NCBI GenBank assembly: GCA_902459845.2
Contig: CABPSV020000420.1
Coordinates: 1 to 16,735, forward strand
Source of the DNA: Hepatocystis sp. ex Piliocolobus tephrosceles
Lineage: Eukaryota; Apicomplexa; Aconoidasida; Haemosporida; Plasmodiidae
Direction of reading: 5' to 3'
Length of the DNA stretch: 16,735 nucleotides
Position 1 is the first letter of the stretch, and each line of letters begins with the position of its first letter. Under the pieces are notes generated by a model that saw nothing but the letters and a program-made list of their open reading frames with translations, had not been told where the DNA came from and made no database searches. Position numbers and translations under genes: made by a program. Shown here in pieces: positions 10,120 through 16,735 of the stretch.

Positions 10120-10373
10120 TATATTTTTTTTTTCTTTTTACTATTGTTGTTCGTTCTTTTATTTGTGTAATGTTCAATTATTCACTTCTTTTTATTGTTA
10201 TAATAAGTTCACGGTAACTTAAAAAAAAATTTTAAAAGATATAAAAAAAAAAAATATCAAATTTTTTTCAAAAGGAGGCATAAACAAAAAGTGTCAAAAT
10301 TGGTACAACACATAAAAAAAAAAAAAAAAAAAAAAAATCAAATCAATTCATTTTTTTTTTTTTTTTTTTTTTT
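8700..10373. other. Intergenic region between the 8082 gene and ALG7 (convergent)
   Basis: The flanking genes converge, so both 3' UTRs should lie here. The region carries (TA)n at about 9108-9136, 30 A at 9438-9467 and several T runs. Three segments are less AT-biased than the rest: about 9000-9105, 9600-9720 and 9840-9920. The middle one holds a 53-codon minus-strand ORF, listed separately. On the plus strand a 28-codon ORF (9244-9330) and a 78-codon frame around 9751-9987 are open, but neither looks like a typical protein. Confidence 0.6.
9552..9713 (-). CDS. Candidate small membrane protein, 53 aa (or an exon)
   Basis: ATG at 9713 to TAA at 9552, reading MRLISYYSVITNIFSFDPHC and continuing as a strongly hydrophobic Val/Leu/Ile/Phe segment (residues about 21-46), ending KNYCKSV. 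This could be one transmembrane helix with short polar ends. It lies in a patch of higher G/C content without homopolymers, unlike chance frames nearby. It is on the same strand as ALG7, 660 bp beyond its stop. A GTATAA donor-like site sits in the last codons, so it could be one exon of something larger. It may equally be UTR sequence. No family recognised. Confidence 0.25.
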   Translation of the reverse strand: MRLISYYSVITNIFSFDPHCFCVVTVLIFSHISVMLNVIFLLFTIFKNYCKSV

Positions 10374-11607
10374 TTATGCAATGTCAACATAATATCTTAA
10401 GAATAAGCCAAAAGAACAAGTTACAAATTGAAACAGTAATAAGATAATAACTAGGTGATACTCTGACAATGGACCAAGCATATATAAAATTAAATTTATT
10501 AATGTAAAATTGTCTGAATAATTTAATTTATTCGTTTTTTTATTTATGATTGGCAAACGGTGTCTTGGACATGGTTTAAAGTTAAATAACTGTGGTAAAG
10601 ATAAAAAAAAATTAAGAAGTTGAGGAATTAAAAATAGTATTAACGTTTTTGAAAAATGGCCAAATATTGATACAACTGCTAAAAAAATGCCACAAAAGTA
10701 GCTTAACGTATTTCCAACAAATCCTTTAGATGGGTAACAATTATAAGAAAAGGTAGGCAAATTTATTGCAATAAAAGGTAATATAAATATTATAGATAAA
10801 AAATGTTGCTTCAAAATTAATGCGTTTTGGTTTGGTTGTTTATTTATATTAGATACTATTTCCTAAACAAATAAACAAAAAAAAAAAAAAAAATAAAAAA
10901 ATAAATAAATAAATAAATAAAAAAAAAAAATAAAAAAAATAAAAAATAAAAAAAATAAAAAATAAAAAAAAAATAAAGTATCCATACATCTGTATGTTTA
11001 AGTACATAACATACAAGTTAATAATATAAATTTATACAAAAACACAAACATATGCGGACACGTCAGATATACAATCTTATTACAATTAAATTATGAATAG
11101 AAATAAAAAAAGAAATGATTATGCTCTGTCCAATTTCTAATCCGTTAATTCCTTCAAAAAAAAAAAAAATAAATAAATAAATAATAAAATAAATAAGTAA
11201 ATTTATAAATGCTATAATACATAAGTAAATGCATAAATAACGTTATCATATACAAACACTATTTGATTTGATATAAAAGGGAAGGTATTATGAAATAAAT
11301 AATAAAACTCTTCTTTTTTACGACTCTTTTCCCCTCTTCCCTCCTCACAAAACACAAAAAAAAAGAAAGAGCATACATAAGTACATACATATATATATAT
11401 ATATATATATAGGCATTAGTAAATGTACCTGCATATATATTTATTGCATTAGTGCAAAATACAGACAATAAAATGATATATACATAATAAAAGAAACCTA
11501 TATTTATAATTTTTTGTTTAATTATAAAATTCAAAAATTTGAATACCCTAATACTGGTCTCTCCTGAATAGGACAATACTAAAGGTAAACTAGCTACATA
11601 TATGACG

Positions 11608-11685
<78 letters not shown>

Positions 11686-12532
11686 AACATGTATATATAT
11701 ACGTAAGGAAAATTATAACACGCATTAAACTAAGTTTTTTTTTTTTTTTTTATTCTAAAAATATTGAAGTACCAAATAGTGGCAGGATAACTTTATATCT
11801 CCATTTTAATTCCAGAACGTCATCTACGAACCCCTTTATTATAAATTATAAAAAGAGAAAATAAAATAATAGCAATAATGAAAAAAAAAAAAAAAAAAAG
11901 AATCTACAAATGTTTGGCGCGTAATTTGTTTCGTATATGTATAATCTATTTGTGTATGTTATGTATGTGTACATACCAAAAAGGTCATAAAAATTATGGA
12001 TAGTAATCCAGCATTATATTCTAACAACTGCATATAAGTGAAAATATATATATATATATATATATAATAAGAACGAGAATAAAACTAAATAAAAAGTATG
12101 TTATTATATAAATATTAAAATAAGACATGCATTTTATGTTTATTGTTTTTTTAACAATTTTATGATCATTATAATATAGCAATTGATAAAATAAAGAAAA
12201 AATAAAGTATAAAATTGATGGAAATAAACCAATTGGTTCTGCTACTTTATCCTTGGTTATTTTATTTAAATCTACGCCTTGCAATCCTAAAAAAAAGAAA
12301 AAATGAAACAAAAAAGTTAAGCACTTGAAATAAAATACATTAAATAAAACAGATGAAGTAAAATAAAAAAAAAAATAGCAATAACATCATTATTTTATTT
12401 TTTTAAAATTTAATTATATAAATAAATTATCATAATAAAAAAGTATTACAAAAATGTGATTATAACTTTTGACTAAAAATAGCAAGATATTTATTTATTA
12501 CATGTTAAAATCAATTCGCAAAAAGTGCATGC

Positions 12533-12569
<37 letters not shown>

Positions 12570-12814
12570 TTCTTACCCTTTTCATTTAAAAATTGTATAA
12601 ATTTGGGCAAATAGGTGAATGAAATTTTAAAAAGGAATATACATGCAAAGGCATAAACAAGTATTATATTTTTATATTGCGTATTTCTTAATACGTAAAA
12701 TACACCTAGTAAATAAATTATAAGTATGGTAACAAGATAATGCATTGGTATATTTCCTTTATAACTAAGCAATTGGTCACTCTTTATTTTACTTTTGATT
12801 TGATTCATCATCAT
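10374..12814 (-). CDS. ALG7: UDP-GlcNAc:dolichyl-phosphate GlcNAc-1-phosphotransferase (ALG7/DPAGT1/GPT), 7 exons
   Basis: ER multi-pass enzyme making GlcNAc-PP-dolichol, the first step of N-glycan precursor synthesis and the target of tunicamycin. Proposed minus-strand exons: 12814-12577, 12286-12156, 12027-11977, 11833-11773, 11593-11429, 11151-11084, 10862-10374; all phases agree, giving 400 aa (human 408). Family landmarks: VDLNK (84-88), GFVDDVLELKWRYK (141-154, catalytic DD 144-145), FYYVY, CTNAINIYAG (207-216), INGLEIGQ (217-224), GHFSKT (306-311) and PCPRHRLP (335-342). Odd point: the usual VGDT is VGNT here (Asn289). The exon 2 donor (ATT|GTTAAA, 12155) is the weakest site. I chose it because HKILLEY then aligns with yeast HDKLSEY and the length fits; GTTCTT at 12074 is also in phase but implies a 47-nt intron and 27 extra residues. 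The start is the first of three tandem ATGs after an A run. Confidence 0.92.
10875..10977. repeat. A-rich AAATA/AAAAAT repeat in ALG7 intron 6
   Basis: About 100 bp composed only of A and single T (AAATAAATA, then AAAAAAT units), which is a U-rich tract in the ALG7 pre-mRNA. It starts about 13 nt downstream of the exon 7 boundary on the plus strand, that is, just upstream of the acceptor in the transcript, and probably acts as an extended polypyrimidine tract. Confidence 0.75.
11594..11772 (-). other. ALG7 intron 4 (179 nt) with a 77-nt T tract in the transcript
   Basis: The donor is TTTG|GTACTT and the acceptor TATATGTAG|CTAGTT. The plus strand shows 77 uninterrupted A at 11608-11684, which is U77 in the pre-mRNA, ending 13 nt before the acceptor AG. 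It separates LPLF from ASLPLVLSY. Confidence 0.85.
11608..11684. repeat. poly(dA) tract, 77 nt
   Basis: The longest pure homopolymer in the window, 77 consecutive A on the plus strand, entirely inside ALG7 intron 4. Its length may be affected by sequencing or assembly error. Confidence 0.85.
12028..12155 (-). other. ALG7 intron 2 (128 nt), donor uncertain
   Basis: The acceptor ACTTATATGCAG|TTG at 12028 is secure because the next codons give LLEYNAGLLSIIFMTFLG. The donor is inferred as ATT|GTTAAA at 12155 (same GTTAAA as H2A.Z intron 1). The alternative is GTTCTT at 12074. The choice decides whether 27 extra, mostly hydrophobic residues enter the protein. Confidence 0.6.
12287..12576 (-). other. 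ALG7 intron 1 (290 nt) with (TA)n and TGCATGCA
   Basis: On the gene strand the donor is AAGG|GTAAGA and the acceptor is a T run ending TTTTAG|GATTGC. It holds a (TA)n block (12536-12566) and a perfect TGCATGCA at 12526-12533. Joining gives NEKG then LQGVDLNK, the expected cytosolic loop motif. Confidence 0.85.
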
Positions 12815-13785
12815 TTTTTTTTTTTTTTTTTTTTTTTTTTATTTTACAACTAATTAGATGTAACGAAAGCACATATACATACGTACATATATATAATTAT
12901 AAATGTTATTATATATATTTATTAAAGTAGTATATAGAATTATTCACTAAGACAAAATAACCTAAGTTATATAACTCTTTAGGCTTCACAAATAACACAT
13001 ATATATGAAAATATTTTACTTTTTTTATGTATATGACATTAATTGTTTAAAAAGTGTGGATTAAGAAAAATGAACATGTTTAGATTAATGGAACATAATA
13101 ATATATATATATATATATATAATGTAGCTATTTATTATTACATTATATTTGATGCATGTGTTTAATAATTATGCATTAAGTGTTAAATACTTTTATGTTT
13201 TGGAGTATATAAATATATTTAATTTTTCATTTTTATTCTTTTTTTTTTTCTATATATTTTTATGTTATAAACAAGAACATGCAAAAAAAATTAAAAAAAA
13301 AAAAAAGGAATATGCAAAAGTTATAAGGTCATAAGATAACACAGAGAAAAAAATGTATATATATACATGTATATATATAGTAAAAAAAATAACACATATA
13401 TGCTGAACATGAGCTATCTTTTTTTTTTTTTTTTTTTTTATTTTTATTTATTTTTTTTTTTATTTTCTCTTTTTTGCTATCACATAAGTGATGTTTTTAT
13501 TAAGGGATATTTATTATTCATTTTAAAAAAATAATAAAAGTTAAAAAAATAAATAAAAATCAAACAAACATGTCCATAATGAATAAATCTTTTAATTATT
13601 TGATTGTTTTTATAATTATTTAATAAGTTCTGGCTAAACATAAGATGATTTGTTGTATTAAAAATTGTATTTTATTATTTCATACTTTAATGGCTATGTA
13701 CATCTATACACATATATATGTGTGTATGTTTGTACAAATCCAAATAGAGTAAAGCGAACAAATGAAATTATACCAAATTGTTAAA

Positions 13786-13822
<37 letters not shown>

Positions 13823-13946
13823 TTCAAATGGTTTATAGATTATTTGTGAATTTTTAAGAAATATTAAATATTTTACGATAAAGATTCAATATAAAAGACG
13901 GGTAAGGTAATGTTTATTATCTTTAGTTTTTACGTTTGAACATACC

Positions 13947-14207
13947 AAAAATGAAAAGTTAAAAAATGAAAAGTTAAAAAATGAAAAGTTAAAAAATGAA
14001 AAGGTAAAAAGTAAAAAGGTAAAAATGAAAAGGTAAAAAATGAAAGGATAAATAATAAAAGGGTAAAAAGTAAAAAGGTAAAAAATGAAAAAGTAAAAAG
14101 TAAAAAGGTAAAAAATGAAAAAGTAAAAAGTAAAAAGGTAAAAAATGAAAAGGTAAAAAATGAAAAAATAAGACATAAAAGGATAAAAAATAAAAAGGTA
14201 AAAAAAG
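13947..14207. repeat. Polypurine-rich minisatellite (AAAATGAAAAGGTAA family)
   Basis: About 260 bp built from 7- to 16-bp units such as AAAAAATGAAAAGTT, AAAAAGTAAAAAGGT and AAAATGAAAAAGT. The first units carry GTT and later units GGT. The plus strand has almost no C, with G only at regular positions. It makes misleading Phe/Leu/Tyr frames on the minus strand. One larger unit of about 31 bp (TGAAAAAGTAAAAAGTAAAA plus AGGTAAAAAA) occurs twice near 14087-14150. Confidence 0.85.
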
Positions 14208-14426
14208 AGGATATACAAAAATGATTATCATATTAAAAGGAAATTAAAAAAAGATAATAAAATAAAATCAAATAATTTTGTTTTAAATTATAATAAAATA
14301 TTTAGCGAAAAATACAAATAAGAACATTGCAGTGTTGAAAAATGCAACGTTATGAATTAAAAAAAAATGCATTCAGCAACATACTAGTATACATAATACA
14401 TACAGCATATATGTATGTACATACAC

Positions 14427-14517
14427 ATCCACACAAACACAAGCACACAAACACCCACACAAACACAAGCACAAACACAAGCACAAACACAAGCACAAAC
14501 ACAAGCACAAACACATC
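14427..14517. repeat. 12-bp CA-rich minisatellite (ACAAACACAAGC)
   Basis: Near-perfect 12-bp units CACAAACACAAG, about five in tandem at 14460-14515, after degenerate CACAAACACAAGCACACA copies. The plus strand holds nearly all the C and no run of T, an abrupt composition change. In one frame it reads Ser-Thr-Asn-Thr, but no gene structure supports translation. Confidence 0.85.
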
Positions 14518-14635
14518 ACATAATTCAAGTTTAAAAAAACATTTTTTTAATTTTATTAGTTGATGCTAACTAAAACGCTCATGATTATTTTATAAGACAA
14601 ACATTTACATGTTGCGTGTGTTTATTAAAATAAAA

Positions 14636-16735
14636 TTAAATAAAAAAATAACGGATATAAAAAAAATAAATAATAACTGCAAACAAATACATATAGAGAA
14701 TTTTTTTAAGATGTATGTAATTTGTATATGTTATATAATTTTGTGCTACTTTATGAGATGTAAAGTAATAATATTTTGGTTGAATTTTAAAATTATTTAT
14801 TAAAGGTTTTATATCTTTAAAAAATAGCTGTTTTTTACTGTTTTCACTTTCTTTTTTTTTTACGTTATCAAGTGTAAAGGATTGTACTGTATGTTTTTTA
14901 TCAATTTGTTTATCGTAATTTAATTTCTGTTTTGTACTTTTTATTAAATTTTTAAATTTTATTTTTATTTTTTTGTACATTTTTTTAAGAGCAATTTTTT
15001 TTTTATAAATAAAATAACCAAATGAATTGTTTGATTGGTTAAAATAAATTTCTAATGATTTATTTTCTTTTATACCTAAAAAATATAACAAGTTTGTTCC
15101 AATTATGTAAATAAATTCCTTTAAAACATCGAAAAAAACATATACTACATTTTCTAACACAAAATCGATAATGTCCATATATGTCTCATGTAAGTTAATA
15201 TATGGGGATATAGGTATATTATCATTATTATCATTTTTATTACTAGTACTACAATATTTTATATTTCTTATTTCCGTTTTTATGTAATATTCCCACTGTT
15301 TTGTGCTCTCATATATTTGAAAGAGTATCTTTTTTTTTACTATGTATTTTACAACCTGATTTTTTATAAAGACAAAAACATAAATAGAAATTGTAGTTTC
15401 ATCATTGTTTTGTGCCTTTTCGTTATTACTTTTAGTAGTAGCATTTGTAGTAACATTTGTAGTAGCATTTGTAGTAGTAAAATTAGTGGGATCAATTGTA
15501 TTAACTCCAATTTTAGCATTTGTAACATTTTTGTTATTATTTTGTTTACTAATTTTTCTGGAAAAAACATATACATTATATATTTCAATAAACATGAAAA
15601 GAGCCTTATTATAAAATTCCGTTTTTAATATATAATAAATTTCATTAAAATTTTTGTCTATATATTTAGTTGTTATCATATCATAGTTATTTGTAATGTT
15701 ATTTTTATTATTATTTATGCATATGTCATCTCGTTTTATGTTATTATAAGTATAATAATATCTTACTTTGTTTTTATCTTTATCTTTCATTTGTAAGCCT
15801 TTTGATTTATACTTTTTAAAAAATGTAAGAATACTCTGTTTTTTATTATTTTTTTGTTCTTCTGTGTTTTTGTTTAAATCATTATTTATTATAAATTTTA
15901 TTTCATTAGTTTCGTTATGTTTATATTTTCTGTTATTTGTGTATGATGTGCTACTATCAATTTTCAAGTTATCGAATTTTTCTTCATTATTAAAAAGGGT
16001 TATGCTTTTACTTTTGCTTTTGCTTTTTTTATTTTCTTTTTTTTCTTTATTTTCTTTTTTTTCTTTATTTTCTTTTTCTTCTTTATTTTCTTTTTCTTCT
16101 TTTTTTTCTTTTTCTTCTTTTTTCTCTTTTTCTTCTTTTTTTTCTTTTTCTTCTTTTTTCTCTTTTTCTTCTTTTTTCTCTTTTTCTTCTTTTTTCTCTT
16201 TTTCTTCTTTTTTTTCTTTTTCTTCTTTTTTTTCTTTTTCTTCATTATTTTCTTTTTCTTCTTTTTTTTCTTTTTCTTCTTTTTTCTCTTTTTCTTCTTT
16301 TTTCTCTTTTTCTTCTTTTTTCTCTTTTTCTTCTTTTTTCTCTTTTTCTTCTTTTTTCTCTTTTTCTTCTTTTTTTTCTTTTTCTTCTTTTTTCTCTTTT
16401 TCTTCATTATTTTCTTTTTCTTCTTTTTTCTCTTTTTCTTCTTTTTTCTCTTTTTCTTCATTATTTTCTTTTTCTTCATTATTTTCTTTTCCCTCTTTCC
16501 TATTGCTTCTTTTCGAGTCCCCATAACTACAATCATTGTCACACTGTAACAAATAAAATGTTTTATGCATAATATCATTCAAATTAATACAACTTTCATT
16601 TGTAAGAATATTTTTTTTATTGTTGTTAGTAATCGTTTTATGTTCATGACATCCCGTATTTGTATTATGTTCTTTTTTATCTAATTGTAATGAATCATCA
16701 CCACGAGAACCAGAACCAGAACCAGAACCAGAACC
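14636..16735 (-). CDS. Large Lys/Glu/Asn-rich membrane-anchored Plasmodium protein, 5' end outside window
   Basis: The frame is open from the right edge of the window (16735, in phase) to TAA at 14636, 699 residues with no start visible. I do not recognise a family. In order: a Gly-Ser repeat at the edge (five GS units then RGDD), a polar Asn/Lys segment, an array of Glu/Lys hexapeptides KEKKEE/KENNEE (about residues 80-225) ending in a KSKSKS stretch, a short Thr/Asn repeat (TTTNATTNVTTNATT), and a more complex region with hydrophobic helices (ENVVYVFFDVLKEFIYIIG and LLYFLG). A basic KKMYKKIKIKFK stretch and a C-terminal hydrophobic helix of about 20 residues (YMYLFAVIIYFFYIRYFFI) close the protein. 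The helix suggests a tail anchor. A TTTGTTACAG before TGTGACAATG could be a splice acceptor, but the frame is open across it. Confidence 0.8.
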   Translation of the reverse strand, partial: GSGSGSGSGSRGDDSLQLDKKEHNTNTGCHEHKTITNNNKKNILTNESCINLNDIMHKTFYLLQCDNDCSYGDSKRSNRKEGKENNEEKENNEEKEKKEEKEKKEEKENNEEKEKKEEKEKKEEKEKKEEKEKKEEKEKKEEKEKKEEKEKKEEKEKKEEKENNEEKEKKEEKEKKEEKEKKEEKEKKEEKEKKEEKEKKEEKEKKEEKEKKEEKENKEEKENKEKKENKEKKENKKSKSKSKSITLFNNEEKFDNLKIDSSTSYTNNRKYKHNETNEIKFIINNDLNKNTEEQKNNKKQSILTFFKKYKSKGLQMKDKDKNKVRYYYTYNNIKRDDICINNNKNNITNNYDMITTKYIDKNFNEIYYILKTEFYNKALFMFIEIYNVYVFSRKISKQNNNKNVTNAKIGVNTIDPTNFTTTNATTNVTTNATTKSNNEKAQNNDETTISIYVFVFIKNQVVKYIVKKKILFQIYESTKQWEYYIKTEIRNIKYCSTSNKNDNNDNIPISPYINLHETYMDIIDFVLENVVYVFFDVLKEFIYIIGTNLLYFLGIKENKSLEIYFNQSNNSFGYFIYKKKIALKKMYKKIKIKFKNLIKSTKQKLNYDKQIDKKHTVQSFTLDNVKKKESENSKKQLFFKDIKPLINNFKIQPKYYYFTSHKVAQNYITYTNYIHLKKILYMYLFAVIIYFFYIRYFFI
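16019..16490 (-). repeat. 18-bp/hexapeptide Glu-Lys repeat array
   Basis: Twenty-two complete KEKKEE or KENNEE units plus four decayed KENKEE/KENKEK-type units at the 3' end. On the plus strand each unit is TTTTTCTTC followed by one of three 9-mers: TTTTTTTTC, TTTTTTCTC or ATTATTTTC. Variant units make a 162-bp higher-order duplication (16100-16261 and 16262-16423). Confidence 0.9.
16706..16735 (-). repeat. GGTTCT (Gly-Ser) hexanucleotide repeat at the window edge
   Basis: Five perfect GGTTCT units on the gene strand running into the end of the window, coding (Gly-Ser)5 followed by Arg-Gly-Asp-Asp. G/C content is unusual for the window. The full length of the array is unknown. Confidence 0.8.

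Larger units (their letters stand above)
12815..14635. other. Intergenic region upstream of ALG7 and downstream of the Glu/Lys-rich gene
   Basis: Both neighbours read leftwards, so this holds the ALG7 promoter and leader (right to left) and the 3' end of the next gene. No convincing protein gene is visible. A run of 26 T at 12815-12840 (poly(A) in the mRNA) directly abuts the ALG7 start codons. It also contains 28 T around 13792-13819, a purine-rich minisatellite at 13947-14207 and a CA-rich 12-bp minisatellite near 14430-14515, listed separately. Confidence 0.65.

Noticed and set aside
12028..12074. 47-nt version of ALG7 intron 2 (donor GTTCTT)
   Set aside because: In phase but very short with a weak donor, and it adds 27 residues absent from yeast and human alignments; kept as an alternative only.
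13886..14231. Minus-strand Phe/Leu/Tyr/Pro frames of 80-110 codons
   Set aside because: They are read-outs of the polypurine minisatellite in two overlapping frames; frame openness follows from the lack of stop words in the repeat.
14342..14563. Plus-strand frame with Ser-Thr-Asn-Thr repeats
   Set aside because: It depends on the CA-rich minisatellite; flanks are ordinary AT-rich DNA, and no exon partner was found.
15768..16526. Plus-strand 252-codon Ser/Phe-repeat frame
   Set aside because: It is the complement of the Glu/Lys array. The minus-strand frame is far longer, runs beyond the array and has mixed protein composition.
16000..16578. Second minus-strand frame made almost wholly of Lys
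   Set aside because: A frame-shifted reading of the Glu/Lys array; stops bound it immediately outside the repeat.
1..16735. CRISPR arrays, tRNA/rRNA genes, insertion sequences, transposases
   Set aside because: None seen. The tandem repeats lack spacer structure, no tRNA-like cloverleaf was noticed by eye, and the window is eukaryotic nuclear DNA.

Overview
The base composition and gene content point to a malaria parasite (Plasmodium). Non-coding DNA is extremely AT-rich, full of long poly(T)/poly(A) runs, (TA)n microsatellites and GT...AG introns with T-rich acceptors. The proteins are Lys/Asn-rich, and two are almost diagnostic: the DDX6/DOZI helicase and the apicomplexan H2A.Z with its long Gly/Lys tail. 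As I recall, the order DOZI, H2A.Z, unknown protein(s), GlcNAc-1-P transferase matches a block on P. falciparum chromosome 3. The species cannot be fixed from sequence alone.

Layout: (1) 265-1973 (+), two-exon DOZI, a DEAD-box translational repressor of 431 aa. (2) 1974-5086, a 3.1 kb intergenic spacer. (3) 5087-6235 (+), three-exon H2A.Z of 158 aa. (4) 6236-8081, spacer. (5) 8082-8699 (+), Lys/Asn-rich protein of unknown function with a hydrophobic N-terminus, perhaps apicoplast-targeted; its 3' end may be spliced. (6) 8700-10373, spacer with a possible 53-aa membrane micro-ORF on the minus strand. (7) 10374-12814 (-), a seven-exon ALG7/DPAGT1 (UDP-GlcNAc:dolichyl-phosphate GlcNAc-1-P transferase), 400 aa as modelled, rebuilt here exon by exon because most exons are only 51-165 nt. 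(8) 12815-14635, spacer with two unrelated minisatellites. (9) 14636-16735 (-), the 3' part of a large unrecognised membrane-anchored protein with a Glu/Lys hexapeptide array; its 5' end lies beyond the window.

The genes do not form a pathway. DOZI acts in cytoplasmic mRNA storage, H2A.Z in promoter chromatin, and ALG7 in the first step of ER dolichol-linked glycan synthesis. The points most worth a second look are the Asp-to-Asn change in the usual VGDT motif of ALG7, the 162-bp higher-order duplication inside the Glu/Lys array, a uORF whose stop overlaps the DOZI start as ATGA, a 77-nt homopolymer in an ALG7 intron, and the possible unannotated small ORF at 9552-9713.
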